A stretch of 64,000 nucleotides of DNA from contig NC_030381.2 in NCBI RefSeq assembly GCF_001625215.2, forward strand, positions 5,853,131-5,917,130, written 5' to 3'. The DNA is from Daucus carota subsp. sativus (taxonomy: Eukaryota > Streptophyta > Magnoliopsida > Apiales > Apiaceae). Position numbers and translations under genes: made by a program. Below are positions 9,580-19,019 of the stretch, one piece after another; within the stretch, counting starts at the first letter, position 1, and each line of letters starts with the position of its first letter. Below the pieces are notes generated by a model. The model made no database searches and was not told the DNA's origin. It was given only the letters and a program-made list of their open reading frames with translations.

Positions 9580-11901
9580 ATGACTGTTGAGGTGATTAAG
9601 GCTGAGGTTACCGTTTCGAATCAAGATGAGAAGGTGAAGGTTGTGGAGGAGGTTGGTGATGTGAAGAAAGATGTTGAGGTTAAGCCTGAGGCTGTGGAGA
9701 AGAGCTCTTCTTTTAAAGAGGAGAGTAACTTTGTGTCTGATTTGAAGGAGAATGAGAAGAAGGCCTTGACTGATTTGAAGGCGAAGCTCGAGGAGGCGAT
9801 TCTTGGGAATAGTTTGTTTAAGAAGGAGGAGGTTAAGGTTGTGGAAGTTGTGGAGGAGGCAAAGGTGGAAGAAGAGGAGAAGAAGGATGAGGAGAAAATT
9901 GAGTGTGTGAAAGAGGAAGTTGAGGAGAAAGTGGAGGAGAAGGAGGGTGAGAAAGTTGAGGAGAAGGCTCAAGAGGAAGGGGAGGGATCGAAAAAGGCTG
10001 TGGAGAAGAAGGTTTTGAATGAGTGGGGATTGAAGATCAAAGGGGCTTTTAAGGGGCACAATTTGTTTAAGAAGAAGTCTAAGAAAGAAGTGGAAGAGAA
10101 GGAGAAGGCAGAGGAGAAAGAGTGTGAAGAATCAAAGCCCGAGGGAGAAGCCGTAGTTGAGGGGAAAGTGGAAGAAGTGGTGGAATTGGTTAAAACTGAA
10201 GAGTGTGAGGAGAAAAAAGCTGAAGCTGTTGTTGAGGAAGAAGCTGCTGAGGTGGTTAAAACTGAAGAATGTGAGGAGAAAAAGGCTGAAGTTGTCGAGG
10301 AAGTAGCTGAGGTGGTTAAAACTGAAGAATGCGAGGAGAAAGAGCCTGAAGCAGTCGTTGAGGAAGTAGCTGAGGTGGTCAAGGCTGAAGAATGTGAGGA
10401 AGAGAAGAAAGTTGAGGAGGAGGTTGTTATTGTTGATAAGGATATCTCACTTTGGGGAGTTCCACTGTTGCCTAGTAAGGCTGATGAGGGAACTGATGTA
10501 GTTCTGTTGAAGTTCTTGAGGGCTAGGGACTTTAAGGTAAATGAGGCCTTTGAGATGCTCAAGAAGACCCTCGAGTGGAGGAAAGAATGGAAGATTGATT
10601 CAATCTTGGATGAAGATTTGGGCAGTGATTTGTCAGCAGCCGCATACATGAGCGGTGTTGATCGTGAAGGTCACCCCATCTGTTACAACATCTTTGGAGT
10701 GTTGAACGATGAAGAGCTCTACCAAAAGACCTTTGGAAGTGAAGAGAAGCGCGATTTTTTCTTGAGGTGGAGGTTCCAATTGATGGAGAGGGGTATCCAG
10801 AAACTTGAGCTTAAGCCCTCTGGTGTGACTTCTCTGCTTCAGGTTACTGATCTCAAAAATTCCCCCGGACTAGCCAAGAAGGAGGTTCGCCTTGCTGTTA
10901 AGCAAGCTCTTGGGGTTCTCCAGGATAACTACCCGGAGTTTGTGGCAAGAAATGTAAGAGTCTTTCATATTTTATTGTTCTTATAATATGGTTCTCTGAT
11001 CCGACTATCGTAGAGTATCTAATAAATTTCATGATTTTTTTGGTGCAGATACTAATTAATGTGCCTTTCTGGTACTATGCCTTCCATGCTGTCTTTTCTA
11101 CTAAGCTAACCCAAAGAACCAAGAGCAAAGAAGTTTTTGCACGCCCTGCCAAGGTCACTGAGACCTTGATCAAGTAAGTGATCTCTGACTAAAATTATTG
11201 AACATTTCCCCTATAATTTTTCATAATGTTAGAGTCTCAATTAGAATTCTATTCTCATACATCATGAGTCAAGACGAACTATGCTTATTCATAATAGATT
11301 GGACATTTTCATGTCAACTTGAAACCAATTTTAAATCTTTTTGCCAACAGCAAATTTAGAATTGACAAGTCAGTCCTATACCGGAAACTAATTCATGTCT
11401 TAAACAGGTATATTCCTGTCGAGGAAATTCCCATCCAGTATGGTGGACTCAAGAGAGAAAACGATTATGAGTTTTCATCTGAAGATGGTGTTGCTTCAGA
11501 GCTCATCTTAAAGGCTTCATCAACAGCAACAATTGAAATACCTGCACCACAGGTACTGAAAAAAAATGTCGCCTTTTCATGATCTTTTAAAAATAAACTC
11601 TGTTTAATTTTGCTAAATCTAATATATTAATTGATGATGATCACAGACCGGAACTACATTCATCTGGGACATTACAGTTCTGGGCTGGGATGTCAAATAC
11701 AAGGAGGAATTCATCCCCACAGAAGAAGGCTCATACGACATCATTGTTCAAAAAGGAAAGACTCTGAGTGCGGCTGAAGGACCAGTTCGTAACACTTTCA
11801 GGAATCCTGAAGCAGGGAAGATTGTGCTTACTATCGAGAACTGCTCAAGCAAGAAGAAGAAGGTGTTTTACAGACACAAGGTCAAGAAGTGTGCTATATA
11901 G
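9580..11901 (+). CDS. PATL: Patellin (CRAL-TRIO and GOLD domain phosphoinositide-binding protein)
   Basis: Four coding exons join in frame: 9580-10953, 11049-11173, 11408-11552 and 11647-11901, giving 632 residues. An upstream in-frame ATG at 9535 is rejected because an acceptor at 9547-9548 places it inside a leader intron. Residues 1-290 are acidic and Lys/Glu-rich, with four imperfect copies of a 22-24 residue unit (core VVKTEECEEK) at about 201-280. The CRAL-TRIO N-terminal helix has LKFLRARDF at 310-318; the lipid pocket follows to about 505; a GOLD domain (TTFIWDITVLGWDV, KIVLTIENCS) ends in KVKKCAI. Patellins bind phosphoinositides and act at the cell plate and plasma membrane in membrane traffic and auxin-carrier positioning. 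The repeat-rich N-terminus is the variable part of the family. All exons are open. Confidence 0.93.
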
Positions 11902-13414
11902 AAACCATATTGAAACTAAATTACATATACTTGTTCATTTGAGAGGGAAAGTGGATATAATGTGGAGAACTTTTTTATTAGCATACATTTGAGGTTTGAT
12001 TGTGTTAGAAAAATTCATTCTTTTGGCAGAGGAACCAATAAGTTGTGTAGATTGATTATTTGATTGGGGGTGATATGTGTGCATTTCAGGATCAAGTTCA
12101 TTTATGAAAACTTTGTTATTATAGTTGATTCTTTTTTGCTTGCTCTTCTCATGATAAATTATTTTTATGTTCTAGTTCTTCTTTATCTGATTTGTTTGTG
12201 CTCTGAGTAAATAAATGTTTTTCCATTTTTTAACTAGTAATATTATTCCATGATAATCAATAAACCTATTTAGAAGAAATCTATAATCTCAGTCATATGG
12301 TAGGTTGCATGCTCGGATATCTTCTGAGACTTTACTTGTGAAAGTTATATTTTGATGGTTATAATTCAAAATGATTTTAAAAATGATAGCTAGTTTAAGT
12401 TTCTAAGCTAGGATCATAATTGGAGTTTATAATTCAAAAAATATAATTACGTTTTAATATTTTATTAAAATATTAAACTAAGTGTACTAGATCAAATCAC
12501 TATATTAATATATTGAATACCTTTTATAATAGTATCACTGTCATTGCAAAGTTCTTGTTTCCTAACTCATGTGTTTGATGTTTCTTATGATTTGGTCCTT
12601 TCGAAATTATTCATAATATATTATAATTATATATATTTATAAACAATGCGGGCGATAAAAATTATAACAACTCTCAAAGTGATAATTTAACCAGACTTTC
12701 TTGTCATTTGTTCACAAACCCCTGTATTTGCATTGCTCACAAACTTTTCAAACTATTACAATGTAATCTTAAGATAAGAAAGGGGTAAAGATTTTATATA
12801 TAATTAAATCATATGCAAAATTTGTTATAGCATTTTCTGGAGAATAATTCACTAATTAAAAGATAGGCCAAATATTATTGGATCCTACATCATATATATA
12901 ATTAATATATATTTTTAGAAGATGAATAAGAAAGAAAAAGTACATCATACCCGACCCGTTTTTAAAAGATGAATGAGAAAGAAAAAGTACATCAGACCCG
13001 TTTTCGTGTTTTCAATTTTTGATGTTTCTTTCTTTGTAATGAAGAGTGTTCCCGGTAAATATAAATGTAACCGACTCATTATATCACAATAATTACGTAT
13101 TAATGATGATAAAAACTACTAATTTATTTTTCATAAAACTTACAAAACAAATAAATATAAATATTTATAACTTACAAGTTGCACATAGTTATTTCTGTAT
13201 ATATAATTTTTTGAAAGTGTTCGGCATATAAAGCAAACTCAACAAAATTCTCATACTAGATATTGATAGTAACTGATATCGAAAAAAGAATAATATGACA
13301 TTTGTCTATCAAATAATCTCTTTTCTAGGTCAGACATCATATAATCTTAGTTGAACACGAAACTGTCAAAATTAAATTTAAATTCCATCGTTTATTCAAT
13401 TTTTGTAATATTAT
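11902..13414. other. Intergenic region between patellin and the first BBE-like gene
   Basis: It contains the patellin 3' flank (AT-rich, several AATAAA-like signals) and otherwise no recognised gene. A 47-bp direct repeat (about 12916-13006, core GAAAGAAAAAGTACATCA) lies near the right end. Confidence 0.45.
12916..13006 (+). repeat. 47-bp tandem duplication
   Basis: Two copies of a unit with core GATGAATAAGAAAG, GTACATCA and GACCCGTTTT stand head to tail with one to a few differences. Confidence 0.65.
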
Positions 13415-13422
13415 TATAAAAG
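13415..13422 (+). promoter_or_regulatory. TATA box of the BBE-like gene at 13463
   Basis: TATAAAAG is followed by GGACT. The paralogous minus-strand gene has TATAAAAGGA at 20655-20646, about 41 bases before its ATG. Here the ATG at 13463 is 48 bases away, whereas the more upstream in-frame ATG (13433) is only 18 bases away and would precede transcription start. Confidence 0.65.
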
Positions 13423-13462
13423 GACTCTGGTAATGTCTAGCAGACCAAGCTGTCCAGGCACA

Positions 13463-15061
13463 ATGGCTTTGAACTACTTCTCTATGGTGTTAATCTCCAC
13501 TCTTGTTTTGCCTTTTCTCCCAGCTGCATGGGCACAAGCCAAACCCTCAGTTTCACGCGTCTTTGTTCAGTGTCTTCACCGAAATTCTTTGCCGTCTCAT
13601 CCGATTTCTCAGGCCATTTACACTCCTGAAAACTCATCATATGTCGAAAATTTAAATATTTATGCCCGAAACCTTAGGTTCTGCAAACGTGACACTCCGA
13701 AACCTCTGGCTATTATAGCTGCCATGCATGAGTCTCATGTTCGAGCAGCCATCATGTGTTGTAACAAGACTAATTTGTTGATGAGGGTACGGAGTGGCGG
13801 GCACGACTACGAGGGCCTGTCGTATACAGCCAACATGCCCTTTGTCATCCTAGACATGTTTAATCTTCGGTCTATTGACATTGATCTGGAACAGGACACT
13901 GCATGGGTGGAATCAGGAGCACTTCTTGGTGAATTATATTATCGGATCGCGAGCATGAGCAGTACACGTGCTTTTCCTGCAGGTGTCTGTCCTACAGTAG
14001 GCGTGGGAGGGCACTTTAGTGGCGGTGGCTATGGTACATTGATCCGAAAATATGGCCTATCGGTTGATAACATTGTTGATGCCAAAATTATGGGACTTGA
14101 TGGAATTGTCAAGGACCGAAAGGCCATGGGGGAGGATCTTTTTTGGGCTATTAGAGGAGGTGGAGGTGCTAGCTTCGGAGTTATTTTGTCTTGGAAGCTC
14201 AAATTAGTCCAGGTTCCTGAGACTGTCACAGTTTTCGTCGTTGACAAGACAACAGAACAAGGCGGCCTTGCAGATATCGTTTATAAATATCAAAATGTGG
14301 TCACAAAGCTTCCGAAAGATCTGTTTTTAAGGATGGAGCTCTCGACGATCGGGGAAAATAAGAAGACCATTAAGGCCTCATTCATAGGTTTCTTCCTAGG
14401 AAAAACCAAAGAGCTGCTTGAGCTAACAAAGAACAATTTCCCGGAGCTTGGATTGGATCAGCATTATTGTACCGAGATGAAATGGATCGAGTCTGTACTA
14501 TACTGGGACGGAATTCCCAAAGGAGCATCAATTAACGTGTTACTAGAGCGAGTTTGGCACAACAAATCGTACACAAAATCCAAATCGGATTTTATAAAAA
14601 ACATTGTTCCAAAGCAAGGCCTGGAGTTCATTTTCGCGAAAATGGTACAATTAGGAGGGGACATAGTTATGCAGTGGAATCCATATGGAGGCCGCATGGA
14701 CGAGATTTCGGAGAATGCAGTTCCATTGCCTCAGAGAGCCGGTTACTTATTCAAGATCCAACACATTTTATACTGGTACGAAAGCAGAGAGAGTCATGCG
14801 GACAAATACATGAACGAATCGAGACAATTTTACGAGTCCATGGCTCCGTATGTGACGAGGTTTCCAAGGGAAGCATTTCTCAACTACAGAGATCTTGACA
14901 TTGGTGAAAATGCTTTGTGCAATTCTAGCTACACAGAAGCAAAATCTTACGGGCTCAAATATTTCAAGGGGAATTTTGATAGATTAGTGCAAGTGAAAAC
15001 TAGAGTTGATCCTACTAATTTTTTCAGAAATGAACAGAGTATTCCTCCTCTTCTGGTGTAA
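13463..15061 (+). CDS. BBE-like FAD-linked oxidase (berberine bridge enzyme family), copy 1
   Basis: A single-exon gene of 532 residues from the start chosen at MALNYFSMVL; the ATG at 13433 is disfavoured by the TATA position and by the paralogue. A signal peptide covers about residues 1-25, so the product is secreted or apoplastic/vacuolar. The FAD-binding region carries [12 protein letters not shown] with His114 and AGVCPTVGVGGH with Cys176, the two residues that hold FAD covalently; their 62-residue spacing equals that of the California poppy enzyme. DLFWAIRGGGGASFGVI, NPYGGRM and NYRDLDIG complete the family pattern. Val179 follows CPT, a residue that in studied members allows reaction with oxygen. 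The substrate cannot be told; family members oxidise alkaloids, carbohydrates or monolignols. Closest paralogue in the window is the split gene at 20614-19020. Confidence 0.93.
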   Translation: MALNYFSMVLISTLVLPFLPAAWAQAKPSVSRVFVQCLHRNSLPSHPISQAIYTPENSSYVENLNIYARNLRFCKRDTPKPLAIIAAMHESHVRAAIMCCNKTNLLMRVRSGGHDYEGLSYTANMPFVILDMFNLRSIDIDLEQDTAWVESGALLGELYYRIASMSSTRAFPAGVCPTVGVGGHFSGGGYGTLIRKYGLSVDNIVDAKIMGLDGIVKDRKAMGEDLFWAIRGGGGASFGVILSWKLKLVQVPETVTVFVVDKTTEQGGLADIVYKYQNVVTKLPKDLFLRMELSTIGENKKTIKASFIGFFLGKTKELLELTKNNFPELGLDQHYCTEMKWIESVLYWDGIPKGASINVLLERVWHNKSYTKSKSDFIKNIVPKQGLEFIFAKMVQLGGDIVMQWNPYGGRMDEISENAVPLPQRAGYLFKIQHILYWYESRESHADKYMNESRQFYESMAPYVTRFPREAFLNYRDLDIGENALCNSSYTEAKSYGLKYFKGNFDRLVQVKTRVDPTNFFRNEQSIPPLLV

Positions 15062-15423
15062 AGGACTACTTTGCACGGAAAATTTGTTATAGATTTTTGG
15101 GAAATACCATACAATATATATATTTATCGGCTCAGATTTTTGTAACTCTGTACAAAAAATACAATGAAATGTCAGGAGAATTTACTATCAGAGGTGTTCA
15201 TCGTGCTAGGCAAAGACATTCACGCTGCGTCTAATTCCCACATAATTTCAGTTACATCTGGTTAGCAACCAGTCTGCAGCTCGATTTCCCTCCCTGTGCA
15301 GCAGTGCACAGGATCTACCTTCGAATCTGATTTTACGAAAATATCTTGAGCAAAAATTAAACACATTCACTTTATACACCGAAAGAAACAGGGCAAAACC
15401 GACCGATTAAAACCGGTAAAAGT

Positions 15424-15985
15424 AGTCCATTACATTGGAAGAGTAGGAATACTTTGTTCATTTCTAAAGAAATTAGGAGGATCAATTGCAGTTTTGATCT
15501 TCACTAATCTATCAAAATTTCCCTTGAAATATTTTAGACCATAAGCTTTGGCAGTTGCATAGCTTGCATTGCCTATTGGATTCTGACCAATGTCAAGATC
15601 TCTGTAGTTCAAAAATGCTTCCCTTGGAGAGCTGGTCACATATGGAGCCATGAATTCAAAAAATTCTCTGGCCTTCTGCATATTTTGATCTGCATTAGTT
15701 TTTCCATGATGAGTCCAATACAAAATACTCCCTCCGTCCGGTGAATGGTATACGTTCACTGTTTGCACACAGTTTGATGCTCCTATAAAGTATAGTTCCA
15801 TAATGTTTTTTTAAAATTTTCTTTTTTGAATAAAAGTTTAAGCATCAAATTTTTTTCAGTAAAAAATAATATTATACCTTACAAGAGTCTTGAAAGGCGT
15901 GCCAAAAAGTAACGTATACAATTGAATGAGACGGAGGAAATATACTGGATCTTGAACAGATATCCTGCCCTCTGAGCCAATGGAA
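15424..15985 (-). pseudogene. Truncated BBE-like gene, 3' part only
   Basis: Read on the minus strand, it contains the last part of a BBE-like protein (YWTHHGKTNADQNMQ, APYVTSSPREAFLNYRDLD, NASYATAKAYGLKYFKGNF, FFRNEQSIPTLPM and stop), plus an upstream piece (VPLAQRAGYLFKIQ in a broken frame) beyond an inserted Stowaway MITE. The sequence is nearly identical to the 3' end of the gene at 20614-19020, so it is a recent partial duplicate. The N-terminal two thirds, including both FAD-linking residues, is missing. It cannot make an enzyme. Confidence 0.88.
15728..15940. mobile_element. Stowaway MITE inserted in the truncated BBE copy
   Basis: CTCCCTCCGTCC at the left end and the inverse-like GACGGAGGAAA at the right end are flanked by TA on both sides. 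Comparison with the paralogous sequence near 19312-19322 (CAATATACTGGATC) shows an empty site, so the insertion is directly visible. Confidence 0.85.
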
Positions 15986-15989
15986 CTGC

Positions 15990-16066
15990 AGATTACCAGC
16001 TCTGTTAGAGTATTACCTTTGTGCTCAAGTATCTTGAAGAGCATCTACATATTTACCATGAGGTAC
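15990..16066 (+). pseudogene. Fragment of a CYP716-type P450 (end of exon 1)
   Basis: TTTGTGCTCAAGTATCTT and what follows encode FVLKYLEEHLHIYHEV, matching [16 protein letters not shown] of the P450 gene at 17795-17850. It lies back to back with the truncated BBE copy, on the opposite strand. Only this short part of the gene is present. Confidence 0.75.
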
Positions 16067-16890
16067 ATATTCACATATAAATAAACGTATGAATGTCTGA
16101 AACTGTTGTGTATATTTGATGTATTCCAATTCACTCAGAATTCAGAACAGAACAACTGGAAATTATCAAGACAACCGTGATGTCAAATTATTTCTAGATG
16201 ATCATCAGTTTACTAATCTGTACCTCAATCATTTTATGAACATGTTACCAGTTTATTTTATATGTAACAAAATCGAAAACATCAAAATCTAAGAGCATAA
16301 GCCAGCCATAACCCCTCACTGCAACATTAATGTCCATCTGTCACTTCAATAAAATTTGTCAAACTGCAGAATAGTTACCAGATCAGATTGATTACAACAT
16401 ATACTGTATTTTCTGATTCCGAATGTGACATAACAATAAGTTCATCGAGGAAAAAGCAATATTTAATAGCACAGATTAAGTGATACTGCTAGATTAATAG
16501 TTACGTGTGGTTATAATATCATAAGCTGGTCTCAATTTTTTTTTTGCAGGTCATTTTCAGTTTAATCATGCTGATCACGATTAAGATTTTAAAACTTGAC
16601 ATGTATTAGTAAATAAAGGTAAATTGTGATAGTAAAAATATTGACTCTTTCTGGGGCCATTGAGTATACTTAAAAGACATGTTTTTTGCTTAAAGCAAAG
16701 AAGTGGACTAGAAATGAGAAGTAAATTATAAGTGATTAAACTGTGTGGGAAAGAAGTAGAAGTCCTAACATAAAAGCTAACATTCTCATCTTTTTATAAG
16801 TACTTACGGCTTTTTACACGAACGTGTCAAGATAAGTAGAAGTCGGCTTCTTATCAAAAAAGTCATAAGCACCGTTTGCTAAACAGGCAC
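16067..16890. other. Upstream region of the CYP716-type gene
   Basis: No gene is seen. From about 16660 to 16880 it contains a copy of a dispersed repeat shared with 27848-28088 (inverse) and 59035-59215, so the promoter-proximal DNA of the P450 gene is transposon-derived. Confidence 0.55.
16660..16880 (+). mobile_element. MITE-like repeat in the P450 promoter region
   Basis: ATAAGTGATTAAA, AGAAGTCCTAA and CTTTTTACACGAAC blocks occur in the same order at 59035-59215 and in reverse at 27848-28088. The right side (CCGTTTGCTAAACAGGCAC) ends three bases before the TATA box. Exact termini and target duplication were not resolved. Confidence 0.55.
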
Positions 16891-16898
16891 TATAAATA
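16891..16898 (+). promoter_or_regulatory. TATA box of the CYP716-type gene
   Basis: TATAAATA lies 39 bases upstream of the ATG at 16930, implying a very short leader. Confidence 0.55.
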
Positions 16899-16929
16899 CC
16901 GAGCTTGCAACTTAAAAGTATAGCTAGCT

Positions 16930-18699
16930 ATGAATATATTGGCAATACTAGTCATTGTTGTATCTCTGTTTCTGTTTTTCTTCATTCTGCGAAGATCCAA
17001 GGGAAATGTTCCACCAGGATCAAGTGGATGGCCAGTGATCGGAGAAAGTATCAAGTTTGTTCTGTTAGGTCCCCAGAAATTCATCAAAGAACGAAAGGAA
17101 AAGTATTCCCAGGATGCATTTCGGACCTCTTTATTCGGACAAAAAATGGTTGTGCTTTGTGGACCGCTTGGGAACAAGTTTGTCTTTGCCAATGAAAGCA
17201 AATTACTCACCTCATGGTGGCCACTGTCTGTGAGAAAGGCCTTGTTTTTCCCCGAGTTTGTAGAGTCCTCTACAGACGAGGTTTCATCTCTTGTTTACAG
17301 ATTTATTCGTGATATTCTTAGGCCAGAGGCTTTGAAACAGTACATACCAGTCATGGACTCGATGGCACGAGAGCATGTGAATTCCCTGTGGGCTGATAAT
17401 GAAATAGTCAAGGTGTTTCCAGTGTCGAAGAAGTACACATTTGATCTGGCTTGTAGATTGTTTATGGGTGTAGTTGATGTTGAGAATGTCACAAGGCTAG
17501 CCAAGCATATCACTCTTGTTAATGCTGGATTATTCTCCGTCCCAATCGATCTGCCCGGGACTGCTTATAACAGAGGTATCAAGGGTGGCCAATTGGTTCG
17601 AGCTGAGCTTATGAAGATCATTACTGAGAGGAGAAAGGAAATGGTCGAGAATAAATTTGAGGCGGCTTATAGATCTGATTTTTTGTCTCGAATGATGCTG
17701 GTTACGGATGAAAATGGTAAATTTGTTAGTGAAAAGCAGATAACAAATAACATTATTGGTTTGATTTTTGCTAGCTACGAGACTACAAGCACTGCTGTTT
17801 CCTTTGTGCTCAAGTATCTTTCGGAACTTCCACATATCTATGATGAGGTGTATAAAGGTATTTATTTTTCATATGTATTAATCTATTTTGTGTATTATAA
17901 AGCATATATGATCGTGTTAAGTGACCAATTCTCCTAAAATCTCAAGGTGTTAGGAGGAGGGCTAATTAGGATCATATTATATTCTGACATTCCCCCTATC
18001 TTTGGGACTCTGATACCATGTTAAGTGACCAATTCTCCTAAAACCTCAAGATGTTAGGAGGAGGGCTTACTAGGATCATATTATATTCTAACATATCGAG
18101 GTTACATTGATTGAACAGAACAATCTGCAATAGCCAAGTCAAAAAGTGAAGGAGAGACGTTAACGTGGGAAGATATTCAGAAGATGAAATACTCGTGGAA
18201 CGTCGTGTGTGAGACTCTCAGGTTCATACCGCCTGCACTCGGAGGCTTTAGAGAGGCTCTTACTGACTTTACATATGCTGGTTTCACCATTCCGAAGGGA
18301 TGGAAGGTAACAAAAAATTGCTCTTTACATATACTTACACCAACAAACTAAAATTTTTAACATTTAGCATATAATGGTATTGATTGTATTTTTTTGAAGA
18401 CATTGTGGACGGTGCACACAACACACAAGGATCCAAAATATTTTATAGATCCAGAAACATTTGATCCGTTGAGATTCGAAGGGAAAGGGCCTGCTCCGAC
18501 TACTTATGTACCTTTTGGTGGAGGATCTAGAATGTGTCCAGGAAGAGAGTACGCTCGTCTTGAAATTCTGGTGTTTCTTCATAACATTGTTACCAAATTC
18601 AAATTGGAGAAAGTGAATCCACAAGAAAAGATAGAATTCTACTTTCTTGCTGTGCCAATGGAAGGACTTCCTGTCCGTGTAACTCGTCATAAAATGTAA
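16930..18699 (+). CDS. CYP716-type cytochrome P450 monooxygenase
   Basis: Three exons join in frame: 16930-17857, 18119-18306 and 18400-18699, giving 471 residues. An N-terminal membrane anchor (residues 3-20) is followed by the hinge [13 protein letters not shown]. The oxygen-activating I-helix reads ASYETT (281-286), with Glu in place of the more usual Asp; the K-helix ExxR is Glu341-Arg344 (ETLR); PLRFEG is the PERF-like motif; the haem loop [14 protein letters not shown] has the axial Cys418. SFLFG-like and [18 protein letters not shown] and FREALTDF segments match the CYP716 family of clan 85 as I recall it. Family members oxidise triterpene skeletons at the endoplasmic reticulum. Intron 1 carries a TRIM insertion but splice sites are intact. 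The exact substrate cannot be told. Confidence 0.9.
17915..18093 (-). mobile_element. Very small TRIM (LTR-derived miniature) in P450 intron 1
   Basis: Two direct repeats of 75 bp (17915-17989 and 18019-18093), each TG...CA, flank only 29 bp. In minus orientation that interior holds a primer-binding-site-like GGTATCAGAGTCC next to one LTR and a polypurine AGGGGGAA next to the other. Flanks GATCG and TATCG look like a 5-bp target duplication. The two LTRs differ at about five positions, so the insertion is not recent. No coding capacity. Without it the intron would be about 77 bp. Confidence 0.8.
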
Positions 18700-19019
18700 A
18701 TAAAATCATTCAAGAACATGTGTGTGTCTGTGTGTTTTGAATAAAGTGAGCTTGTCTTTGCTTCGTGCATGTATTTACAACGAATATTTATGTAGATCAA
18801 GTTCTGATCACTATGATTGTATGCCAAGGGCTGAAATATTGACGATTGTACCAAGAATTTAGATTTCAAGAGGGTTCTGGCGTAATCAACTAAGAATTTG
18901 AAATTTTTTCTGCTATATCTACCAGACTATAATTCAACATCGGGTGTAAAACCAAAATTGATTATGATCTATTAATTTCTCACAAAATCATAACAAAAAT
19001 TTTCGTGCAAACTACTCCA

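Noticed and set aside
9517-10649. Two long minus-strand open frames over the first patellin exon
   Set aside because: They are Leu- and Ser-rich mirror images of the Lys/Glu-rich coding strand with no starts, domains or context of their own.
13433-13462. Upstream in-frame ATG of BBE-like copy 1
   Set aside because: It is only 18 bases after the TATA box start and the added ten residues spoil the signal peptide; the paralogue starts at the equivalent of 13463.
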